Source of the DNA: Eremomyces bilateralis CBS 781.70
Lineage: Eukaryota; Ascomycota; Dothideomycetes; Eremomycetales; Eremomycetaceae
Length of the DNA stretch: 64,000 nucleotides
Direction of reading: 5' to 3'
Assembly: GCF_010015585.1 (NCBI RefSeq)
Contig: NW_022985101.1
Location: 101,225-165,224, forward strand
In this document: positions 20,496 through 30,102 of the stretch, piece by piece
Numbering within the stretch: position 1 is the stretch's first letter
Layout of the letters: every line of letters begins with the position of its first letter
Notes under the pieces: model-generated
What the model saw: only the letters and a program-made list of their open reading frames with translations
Database searches by the model: none
Told to the model about the DNA's origin: nothing
Translations under genes and position numbers: made by a program

Positions 20496-22553
20496 TCAAT
20501 CATCTAGCACTACAACATCCAGTTGGTGAGTGAGCGCATCGATATTCGAGCGCTGTGTGACGGCTGCTTCCTTCTTCCGTTCTCTGTACAGTTTGCCCAT
20601 CTTCTCCATGACCTCGCCATGAGTTAGGTTGGAATGCTCTGCTTTCAACCTCCGGAAATTCTCCTTGACGAAAAGCTGGTACTCTGACACCTTTCCAGAC
20701 GCGGCCCTTGGAACCGGCTTGGTTTGAACCAAGCGTGCTTTGCAGATTCCGCACGAATGCCGATTGATGTCGACCGACTTCGACTGCCGCTTGTATTCAT
20801 AGCCACATTCAACGCATTCCCAGATATACTTGTAGCTGATTTCATACGAGTGCTTGGTCGTGACGATGATGTTCTGGTCGCGAAAAGCTTTGGAACACTG
20901 GGATCCCCTTGAGGAGGTTAGCGATCCAACCCTATCCTATAGCGTGTTTTCTAGATTCTAGTTCACTTACCAGTATTTGAACTCCTTTCCATGAGGGTTG
21001 TTCTTGACACCACTAACCATGTAGGTCGCTAGATGACAGAACTCGTGGGCAACGACGTTCCTCAGCCGATCTACAGCTCATCAGTATGTCATGAAGCGGC
21101 TTTTGGGGTTTTATTTGGGTTCTATACCTGCATCATCGATGACTTTCTCGGCAAGTTCAATACTCGCGACATGTCTCTCCTCTGTCTCTTCTCCTCTAGA
21201 AATCTTGTTCTTGTCCAAATCCTTCCTCCAACGCGCCCGACCAGCGGTTACCTGCAGGTTCTTGCTCCAGACAATTTTGACACCCCCTGTCGCCTTTGTT
21301 TTTGCTGCAATCTTGCCAGCACAGATCTTGTCGTCAAGTTCCTGCAGCCATTGCTCTGCAAGACGGTGTTTGATCAGGTCGAATGCACGACGAGCTGCCC
21401 TCTGCGGGTCTTGTTTATGAGGCGACTTTTTCGGAGACGGGGGATCAAGTCCACCGGCGTTGATGTCGACGATTAACGGTTGAGAAGGGTTTCCGTTCTC
21501 ACCTACGTGAAGGAAGTTGGGAAGTGTCATCCCCATTCTCTTTCGAGGTGAAAGGAGGGGTTTCTGCGGCGAATGTAAATCATTCCAGTCGTTGGTATCT
21601 GCTTGCTCCCAGAATTCATCCATGCTTGGTCGATGGGGGGTTGGTGGTATTCGGTTGGTCTTTGAGGGAGATTTAAGCCGTGACTTGGTCGGACTTTGCG
21701 GCGGAGAGGGTGTACGAGGTCGGATTGCTTGGTTTTCATTACATGTGTCGGAACCACTGTGAATGCTGCGGGCATCATGGGGATGTCCAGGGCCCTTCAA
21801 GTTCAACTTTGGATCCCCTGTTACGGAAGAGTTTTGATCCATGGAGAAAGAAGAATCGTCTGAGATAGAGCCAATGGATCCAGTCTCTCCAATGTATTCC
21901 GATGCTGTGTCTGACTCTGCTATGTCCGACTCCGCCTGGGGCCTGTTCAATGTCCTGGCAATGTCCCGTAGCTGCCTCCGTGAACCCCTGGTGGGGTTGC
22001 ATTGGTCAAAATCGTGCTTCTGTGACCTTTTGTAGGGGCTCTTGATCCAGGTCGGCCTTGGGTTCTTCGCTGACCAGAATTCAATTTCTTCTAAAGAGTT
22101 GTCCGGCGGGCCAGTAGACGAATCGCTTGCGTTGATCGACCCTCCAGAACCAGAGGACTCCCGATCCTTGTCTTCTTTGGATTTATTGCCATGGGCGCGC
22201 TTTTCTTGCCTCTCAGACGCTGACCGGGTCGGTTTTGTTTTCTTTGATCGGGCTGAAACGTCGGGACCGAAGGTCGTTCTCGTAGTCAGAACCTGGGTAC
22301 TCTGAGCAACACCTAGTCGACGGAATTTCTTGGTGGCGACGGCTTTGGGGGCCTCCTGCTTCAGCAATTTCCGAGACACAGCCTTTGCACTATTTATTGG
22401 CCGTTCCCTTGCCTCCTCCAGCTCTGTAGATGGATGACCATTGCGTGTCTTTTTGATTGCGGTCGCTTTCGGCGCTTTGAATGAAGGTCGCAATAAGGCT
22501 TCGAGCGGAGGGAGCTCATCGTCTGTCATAGGCTCATTCAGACGCGCCATCAA
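20496..22553 (-). CDS. SprT-like metalloprotease with C-terminal HMG box (GCNA/ACRC-like)
   Basis: Three minus-strand exons, 22553-21128, 21070-20971 and 20907-20496, give 645 aa. The first ~370 residues are disordered, rich in Ser, Pro, Lys and acidic residues. A SprT-like domain follows, beginning near ARRAFDLIKHRLAEQWL, with the zinc-protease motif H484-E-F-C-H488 and a third His in NPHGKEF. Next is a four-Cys zinc ribbon (CVEC ... CGIC), and then an HMG-box-like helix region (SEYQLFVKENFRRLKAEH). The family cleaves proteins crosslinked to DNA, and the disordered arm often carries SUMO-interaction sites. Methionines 1 and 2 are adjacent; either could start. It is convergent with the complex I gene, with only 114 bp between stops. 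Confidence 0.85.
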
Positions 22554-22890
22554 GAGAAATGTACCGAGCTTAACAATGATGCAGAATGAGATGTTGAGGC
22601 AATTTATGCAGAGCGAAGACTTTGAACTACGGTAGTAGCTCCATACAGAATCATGAACTGAGGTTTGTGAAATGCGGTCGAACTGTGTTTATGTTTATCC
22701 TATTTGGGTTTAGCCGATAGCTACCTATCCCTGTCACTAGAGCAGAATCCTAACGTCATCTGGTTAAAGCAAGTTGGAATCTCTTGTTCGACTTTGCACT
22801 GAGGGTGGTCCTATCATGTCTATGTAATTCTCTATATCACATATCGAAGCATTATACAGACGTCAAGTTTACAAGCGATATCTCAAAATA
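22554..22890. promoter_or_regulatory. Divergent promoter of the SprT-HMG gene and the isochorismatase-like gene
   Basis: A 337-bp gene-free gap between oppositely oriented starts. I see no repeat or strong recognisable element. Confidence 0.4.
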
Positions 22891-23442
22891 ATGGCGACGG
22901 CTCTCTTAATGGTCGACATGCAGAATGCCTTCCTCGACATGACCAAAGTAGCGCTTCCGAACATCGTCAAACTCTCACAGCACTTCTCTTCCAATTCCTG
23001 GCCACGTATCTTCACTCAACATGGGCACACTCGAGAAGAACTCACACCTCCGTTCAAGAACCAGTTGGTTAGAAAATGGGGTCCGGATGGATCAATTGCG
23101 AAAGGGAGTCTGAGCTGGGAATTCATCCCAGATATCAAACAGCTCATCACGTCCGACAGTCCAATTATTCCTAAGAACACATACGATGCCTTCCTAGGTA
23201 CGGATCTCGAGAAGCGTCTGCATGACTTGGGCGTCAAAAGGCTGGTTGTCTGTGGAGTCATGACCGACTGTTGTTGTGATACCACTGCACGGGGTGCCTT
23301 CAATCGTGGTTTCGAGACATGGTTGGTGAGCGATGCAACTGGTACGGCGAACAAGATTCAGCATGAGCGTGGATTAAATGCATTTGGTTTCGCTTATGGC
23401 GATGTGATCACTACAGACGAGGTGTTGAAGAGGCTGAAGTGA
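22891..23442 (+). CDS. Isochorismatase-like cysteine hydrolase
   Basis: A single-exon gene of 183 aa. The fold is the isochorismatase/nicotinamidase type. The expected catalytic triad can be placed at Asp9 (LLMVDMQNAF), Lys95 (IIPKNTYDAF) and Cys128 within TDCCCDTTARGAF, which aligns with the family T-N-x-C-V-x-x-T-A motif. Members hydrolyse small amides or vinyl ethers, such as nicotinamide or isochorismate; the substrate here is unknown. No signal peptide is seen. The start ATG directly precedes the conserved first strand, so the start is secure. It is convergent with the DUF924 gene. Confidence 0.85.
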   Translation: MATALLMVDMQNAFLDMTKVALPNIVKLSQHFSSNSWPRIFTQHGHTREELTPPFKNQLVRKWGPDGSIAKGSLSWEFIPDIKQLITSDSPIIPKNTYDAFLGTDLEKRLHDLGVKRLVVCGVMTDCCCDTTARGAFNRGFETWLVSDATGTANKIQHERGLNAFGFAYGDVITTDEVLKRLK

Positions 23443-23687
23443 AGGACCGGAAGTCAACCGTGGCGTCCCAAACAAGAAAACTGGAGTATTGCTTCAAATG
23501 GATATGACTGACGCGAAAATACGACCTTCCATGGAAGCAGAACATTGATAGCAAGGTAGAATACTGTCTTTAACGCCTCCATCTACTTGTACTGCAAGAT
23601 GGACAGGTAATATATGAAGACATACGAACTCTTACAAACAATAGGGTACAAAGTACTCCAGATCTCCAACTCCAAAGTCCAACTCGC

Positions 23688-24503
23688 TCACGACGTGCCG
23701 AAAGTCTGGCCTCCCTCTTTAAGCCATCTCTCCTCTTCTTCAGTGGATTCCCGGCCCATTACCTTGTTTCGGTAGGGATATCTGCCAAACTGCTCCAAGA
23801 TGACCCGATGCTTCTCTTCAAATTCTTCGCCCATTTTCATGAATTTCATGGCTTCGTTGTCTCCAGCCTCATCGATATCCGACGCCATCTCCGAGTTTAA
23901 CTTGGTAAAAATATCATGGTCCTCGAGGTGTTCCGAATGCATGAGCGGCATGCAAAACCACCATCGATATGCGGTTGATTGTCGGAAGCGTGGATGGAGA
24001 TCTGGACGTGGTTGCATCTGGAGGATGGCACGGCAAAGGGAACGGGAAAGAATATCGTAGTGGCCATAAATCAGCCTTTGGTCTTTGCGATAGATGTTTC
24101 GGGGATATTGGTCCAGCAGCAACAAGAGACTCAGCGCTGTTTCCGAAGGCGTGATCTGGACTACATCATCGCCCATTTGAACTTCTGCCTCTTGTATTTC
24201 CGCTATGAAGGGTGCCGATAGAGCCTGTGAGAATGCGATTTCGGTGGCATAATCCGGGACAGCGGGAAAGGTCCAGTCCCGAATGGATTCGAGCGCTTGG
24301 TTGGCAGATGCCCTGCATATTTTATCGAACTGCTCGCGTTCCTCTTGTCCAGCTATACCGAACCATTTTTTCAGGGAGGACTCCGGTGCAATAGTGGCGG
24401 TTGCAGGTATCCCTTCGAACCAGATATCGAATATCTTCCGATACAAGCGAGGCGTAAATAGCGCCTTGTTTAAAGAGAAAGGCTTTCCGACACTAGCCAT
24501 CAT
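23688..24503 (-). CDS. DUF924 family protein
   Basis: A single-exon gene of 271 aa on the minus strand. Conserved DUF924 features are the early IFDIWFEGI and KKWFG segments, the LLLLDQYPRNIYRKD motif, a long helical middle, and the late WFCMPLMHSEHLEDHD and GRYPYRNKVMGR blocks. The family is alpha-helical and TPR-like; its biochemical role is unknown, although remote similarity to tetratricopeptide proteins is known. No signal or membrane segment is seen. The start MMASVGK has two adjacent Met codons. Confidence 0.85.
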   Translation of the reverse strand: MMASVGKPFSLNKALFTPRLYRKIFDIWFEGIPATATIAPESSLKKWFGIAGQEEREQFDKICRASANQALESIRDWTFPAVPDYATEIAFSQALSAPFIAEIQEAEVQMGDDVVQITPSETALSLLLLLDQYPRNIYRKDQRLIYGHYDILSRSLCRAILQMQPRPDLHPRFRQSTAYRWWFCMPLMHSEHLEDHDIFTKLNSEMASDIDEAGDNEAMKFMKMGEEFEEKHRVILEQFGRYPYRNKVMGRESTEEEERWLKEGGQTFGTS

Positions 24504-25672
24504 TTAAGAGCCTGATGGAATGGTCTTTGATATCGAATTTGATATCAATGATTTTAGATTTGACATGGAACTGCTGGAGTTGTAAAAAGGAGTACTTAGT
24601 TGATTAGTTCAATGATCTCCATGTCTGCAGGGTTCCCCATAATATTGAAAACAATCCAACTACATTCCCATTTTCCCCTAGCCTTTCACTCATCGTCTCC
24701 TTTACATTCAACTTGCAAAATCTTCGTTTGTAATGCACACACATACATGGCAAATCGCTGGATCGCCTGGGAAAGGTATGTACTGAAAGGTAACGGTAAA
24801 TACCTACAATCCCGCTCGGCATTCCTCAAGTCCTGCAGAACGCACCTTTCAATAATATTTTACTTAAGTACCCCAGACCCACCAAAGCGTGAGTTTGCTC
24901 AATTCCTGCGCTATCAGATGGGTGGTACGTTCCTAAATTCATCTTAAGTTATGGTACGGTTAACGGGACGTGCTCGTCCCGCGGATCAGAGCTCCTGCGA
25001 ATATTCTATACCAATAGATCTTGGATGCCATTTTCACTTCGACTGGAAACGACACCATCCTTCATCATGACAGACAACCTGCGTCAAACCATTCCTGTAT
25101 TCTTGGCAAGTGTAGTCCAGTACTTCGCATTGTACCGGACTAGTGCATCCCCTGAGGTGGTCCCTTGGTCCTTGGTACCGCGATATCCAGAGTCCAGACA
25201 AGCTCCATGAGATCTGAACTCTGGTTCAGCCGGATTGCCGTGCCACATGGTTTTTGCGATCCCTCATTCTTGCCGAAATCCGCTCTCCGGGGTTTCCGAG
25301 ATCGACTCCCTGCTGAGTGCTGAGCATTAGGAATCTGATATCCAACCCCATTTGCACGCCGAGGCGCGTTCTCCGCTTCTACCTAATTCCATTGACGTCT
25401 CGAAGACTTCACTGTCCAACCCCTCCCGATATGATCGTGGGAACTGTCATCTAACTTATCAGCTCGCTCGCCCTCCAGCTGTTGTTAAATTCTTCATCAC
25501 CGTTTCTAGCGCTCTCATGGAAAAAAGGCTGCGAAGCTTCCCTCCAGCAAATGATAGCTCCCCCGGACTTTTCTATGTTCTTGCGCTGGATACTCCAATT
25601 ACTTTCCTTGGTAGTCATCAGTACGAAGCTACTAAGGTTCATCCATAAAAACCTACATTTGTTGAAGTGTCC
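24504..25672. other. Intergenic region between divergent genes
   Basis: This 1.17-kb gap carries the promoters of the DUF924 gene (minus) and the unknown gene at 25673 (plus). Short frames here show no protein family. The half near 24600-25000 is AT-rich and unremarkable. Confidence 0.45.
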
Positions 25673-27120
25673 ATGCCGCCTGCGAAGAAGAAAGATTCGT
25701 CGAAGCAGACCAAGTCGGGGCGGACTTCTGAAGAGAATCAAGAACGGTAGATGTGACCGAGTTGTTTGCTGAGGATATGGCTAATGTGAGTAACCCAGAG
25801 CTTACATTGCCGCGTCTCGAAGGAGCGATCGGTCCTTCGAGGCGAGATGGGAGTCCGCCCAGCGTGCTTCCGAAATCCACAAGAAGAGGACCGGACGTGG
25901 TTTCAAGCTGTCTCATGAGATTGTGATGAACGAAGAAATATATGAAGAGGAGGATGATTTCGAAGCTAGGTTTCTGAGTCGAGTCGGCGTGCCTGCGCCG
26001 AAAGATTTCAGTCTGACTGAGCGGCTCGCTGCTTACCATGCCGCCGGTGTTCCTGCGGAACGGCTCAGCGGCTTTGACCAACCCCTTGAACTTCTAGGCT
26101 TTGCTCCGCAGCAAACGCGGCACACGTTGCCACAAGGAAACATGGCAACTCCGAACCAGCGAACTGGTGAAGCTCGAAATCATCCATATCCGGTGACAAT
26201 GGGGCAGAGACGTACGCTTCGAAACCGAAGGGCATCGGTCGTCCCATCTACCGGTCATTCCATGGCAGACGAGGATGCCCTAAGTCCAAATCTGCGAGAT
26301 TCTTTGGAGCGGAGAAGCTCGGTGGTTGGCTCGCAGGATCGAAATCAACGATATGCGACCCAGTCGCCCAATATGTGGCAATCGCCTATTGGATCGGGTC
26401 ACCGTGATCAGATGAGACGACTGGCGGAACAAACGTTCCCTCAGCGAACCGACCCAACTTTTCAGTTTAATTCCGAAATGAAGACTCTTCCACCCAAGAG
26501 CGGGCCGCTCACGCCAACAGCCCGAGACCCTGATTTCCCACTCGGATATGGTCCTTGGAGTTCCTACACATCGTTTTATACCGACAACCCAATGGGTTCC
26601 GTGGATGCGGACACACCTAGCTGTCTAAGATCGGATGGGAATCCAATGTCTCCCCCGGTGTTTAGTGCGAATGAACTCGCAAGCCCTCATCTGCACGCCC
26701 AGGAACCATTCTTTGGTAATAGGGGTAATGTGGCAGGCGGAGGTTCCAACGACGACCCCGTCTTCCTCGACCCATGCTTTGGTATGGATGGAATCGACCA
26801 ATTCAATGAGACCTTGTCATTAGGATATCCAGTGATGGAATCTCCTGCTTGCCAAAATGACGACTACTCTGGTAATTTATATGGAATACCAAAAGAGCAA
26901 GGTTTCACCCCGCTTCAAGCGTCCTGGTTCCCGATTGATCCGTCCAAATCCTTTGATTCTTTCCAAGACGAAACGCGAGGTTAGCCGCAATGCCACAACT
27001 CCTCGATCGACCGACCATTTTCGCTAATCCCGTCATCCAGAGACCGATCTCGGCCTTGATTCTGAGTGGCTTAACCTCATCAACTCGTCGAACGAGATCG
27101 ATGCGGCCCCAGGCGCATAG
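25673..27120 (+). CDS. Conserved fungal protein of unknown function (RAYIAASRRSDRS motif)
   Basis: I join 25673-25746, 25799-26979 and 27041-27120 into 444 aa. Two introns are inferred: the first (52 nt, donor GTAGAT) links ENQE to RAYIAASRRSDRSFEARWE; the second (61 nt) links DETR to TDLGLDSEWLNLINSSNE, restoring a sensible acidic tail. The N-terminus is basic (MPPAKKKDSSKQTK). The 70-residue motif with ASRRSDRSFEARWESAQRAS, HKKRTGR and NEEIYEEEDD is one I remember from many Aspergillus and Penicillium proteins of unknown role, often near putative regulators. The rest is disordered and rich in Pro, Ser and Asn. Nuclear location is a guess from the basic start. The long middle exon is sure; the two ends are model-dependent. 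Confidence 0.65.
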
Positions 27121-28991
27121 GCGGGTTGGCGTCTCCTCTGAGATTTCGATGCTAATCCATTCCATTCGACTCACATTTACACTTCCGGTTACGACCGTCC
27201 ATATTTTTGCCTGGGACCGTTTCGAGAGAAGACGTGGGTAATATCATCGTAGCATCGCGCAGTTGCATTATGGAATTTTGGGTCTCGTGTGTGGATATTC
27301 ATTTACGAGTTTATGGGTTCGCTAGAAACGACTGATCAACAGTGGCGCATGGCATTCCTCGGGATGAGTCGCAAACTGGCATCTGGCTTACCTTCTTCAC
27401 CGGCGTTTTCTGAGGAGATAGCATTTTCTCACGGTACACAAAGGGTTATTGGGAGATTAAGGGCGTTCTCAACGATGCAAGACATGGGCCAGGCTATCTT
27501 ATTTATATTTGGGAGGAAGCGAGGTATATGGATATGTTTAACCGAAGGCCAGGGAGATGAGGGTGGCCCGCAATATCACCACCACGTCACGAGAAGCATT
27601 GGAACGTCAGTAACTCTGCAGTCTGCGCTTCTGTGTCGCTCGCCTCGCCACGCCACCATATCCCCTGGTCTTATTAAAGGGACGGGCACTCGACGAAATG
27701 TCGGCTTCGGATGCCCTTTCGAAGTTCCAAAATTCGATTCCAGGAAGCAAGGATCTAGATGTACGAACTGAGGTCTGTGAAGGCCAAAGTGGAGCTATGG
27801 CATATGGCCTGTGCTAATAATACGAGTTGAAGATTTGTCGTCTGAGGCTTTTGTTTGGTGTAACCGAATCACAGGTATAACTCCGGGCCCAATTTGGCGG
27901 TGCTGCATCTTGCCGTAACCATCATCGTGTTTCGTGTCCGACTTTACACGTATCCTGTGCAGTCCCTTCTTCGATCGGTTCGTTACCTACAGAATTTTCC
28001 ATTACCAGAAGCCTGTCATGGCGCAAGAAGTGTGCGATACGTCCCGGCCTCGCGAATTTGATTTGGAATCGGGCACAACACGACTTCGGACATGTTCAGG
28101 AACCCAACCAGGGACTGCGATTGTGGTGACTCGACTTACTTCTAGTGGTGCACAGAGATGATCTGGGCTTCAGATCAGCGAGCCCTAAGTGTGGGCGTTG
28201 AGAGGGCCGAGCCAGTGTTCGCTGAAGTCAAACGGCGAGATTACTCTCGATGATCTGCGCGCCGCATGCTTCAGTGCCTGCAGAATCCCCAGCGCTCAGT
28301 CCGGGTGTTACAAGAGCCGGGAGCTTTGAGTTTCCCTGAACCCCTGAGCACGAGAGGGAATGCTCGACATCTTCCTGCAACGTTACCTGTCATGCAATTT
28401 CCACGTTGGTTCCTGGATATTTTGTGTGATGCCCCATTGTCGAGATTTAGTGGCCAATTCTTCTCATCATTTGTTCAACTCTCGAAGCTTTTGTTGCCGA
28501 CCAATGTGGAATCTAGGCAAGGCACTGTCCTCGTACCGCGGGACCAGTGCCACCGACACGACGGAAGTAATTCTCAACAAATGGATCATTTGACGCAGGG
28601 CGAGACCTGCCTTGCAGTCCTTGACTGCAAACCGTTTTGGTGCTTTATCGGACGCGGTAAACCGACGGCAGGGCAGGATTAATTCGGGTGCGACTGCGGC
28701 TGACTGGTGGGGACAGAGGCAGAAAGATATGATGCAATTCAGACTCTACGTTTGTTGGCATGATTTCGTTCTAACTTCCGAGTCCACATCGGCCGTTCAA
28801 CCGAGTAGGCTTCCCTCGCCAATCTGATGGTTGCCATGGCCATTATCTCGCGATGAGGAATCATCGTCCACTCCTTTGCTGAGTGTATTGGGTGCCATCA
28901 AGGCCCTATTCTACCTGTCCTCACAAGTTTGAATTGATGCTCCACGCTGTTTTCTGTCAGGCGGGGTCGGTTCTCGTTTGGTTAGTATGCG

Positions 28992-29050
28992 GGAGACAGC
29001 ATGGAGACAACATGAAGGCAGTATAGAGACAGCATGAAGACAGGATGCAG
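28992..29050. repeat. Five imperfect 11-12 bp tandem units
   Basis: Variants of GAGACAGCATGA repeat head to tail about five times. On the minus strand this appears as a repeated LHAVSILPSCCLHAVS-like peptide, which is a by-product of the repeat and not evidence of a gene. Confidence 0.75.
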
Positions 29051-29302
29051 TGAGACGTCGGTAGGTAGGGGATGAAGTGGGTGGCTGCTTTGCATGATTG
29101 CATCTTGTGTTTCCCCAGGCCATGGCTCAGTTTCAACGTCCTACCGTCCAGTCTGAATACTTTGTTGATGCTTAATCGCGGTTCCTCGCGTGTAACGTTG
29201 AAATTCACCGACGTGGCCATCGAAGACTCACTTCATTTGCCCACTTGCTCCCTCGCAGACATCGGATGAACCGAATGCGAACCAAGAGGGCATCTAATAT
29301 CA

Positions 29303-29338
29303 GATCAGTGAGATGATCAGTGGGATGATCAGTGAAAC
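29303..29338 (+). repeat. Three 12-bp tandem units (GATCAGTGRGAT)
   Basis: GATCAGTGAGAT, GATCAGTGGGAT and GATCAGTGAAAC are contiguous. The location is about 770 bp before the mucin-like start codon. Confidence 0.8.
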
Positions 29339-29925
29339 AAGAGCTGAATAATTCGGTTGGTATCCCCCGAATGGAGGGAAATGACAATCCGAACCTGCAC
29401 CTCTCTCCCTTGATATTCACCTGTTAGTGACATACAGTGGTCCGGGGAGGAATTTGGAGACGTGCAGGAAGACGATGGGAGCGAAGCAAGAGAGCACTGG
29501 ATATCGGGACATCACGTGCAACCTAAGCCGCAATCAGATATCGATGGTGACAGACAGAGCTCAGTTCAGCTTCACACCCGACATCAATCTAGTCAGGTCA
29601 CTGCTAGTAGTATCATCCGGCCTCAATCCGATCTGATATGACCTGACCTAACCTAACCAGATCTGATCTGATGATCCACTTTGCCCTTTGCACATCCTGT
29701 GAGATCACACAGATCATGATCAACCGGACCACTATCATCCCCCTTCACATCGCTTCTGCATCTCCCCGTCATTCAAACTGGACTTCTTCGGCACCGTGCG
29801 TTTCCTGTGTACCGTATGGCTACTCTTCCTGCCATCCATGATTCCTCACCATCGCCCGGTCGGTTTGTAATGTCCCTCCCTGTCTCCCTCAGTGGTCCGG
29901 GAAAGTTTCCCCGTCTAAGATGCGG

Positions 29926-29932
29926 TATAAAT
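29926..29932 (+). promoter_or_regulatory. TATA box of the Ser-rich secreted protein gene
   Basis: TATAAAT lies about 170 bp before the ATG at 30103 and is followed by a CT-rich tract up to the start codon. It is the clearest TATA sequence at a gene in the window, which fits a regulated cell-surface gene. Confidence 0.5.
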
Positions 29933-30102
29933 GATCCATTGCCATCACTCTTTTCCCTTGAATTCCCTTTCGCACCTCAGTCGTGTCACTCGTTGCGGTT
30001 CTCCGCCGTCCCTTCGTTTTGTACTGTCTCTGAACACTGTATTTCTGCCGATTCGAGTCTCTTGCTGTTGTATCCATTGCCGTACCTCTCCCTCTCGACA
30101 GG

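Larger units (their letters stand above)
27121..30102. other. 3-kb region without a supported gene, upstream of the mucin-like gene
   Basis: I find no protein family in any frame across nearly 3 kb. Two short tandem repeats lie in it (28992-29050 and 29303-29338), and an ATCTGAT-rich stretch is at 29625-29675. A TATA box at 29926-29932 begins the proximal promoter of the mucin-like gene. The rest may be a long upstream regulatory region, as seen at other fungal adhesin genes, or may hold noncoding RNA. Confidence 0.45.

Noticed and set aside
4110-25060. Shared 13-mer TGGAAACGACACC near 4120 and near 25040
   Set aside because: A single short match without flanking similarity is weak evidence of a dispersed repeat.
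25653-26081. 142-codon minus-strand frame at the start of the unknown gene
   Set aside because: The plus strand carries the conserved-looking motif across a plausible intron; the minus frame has none.
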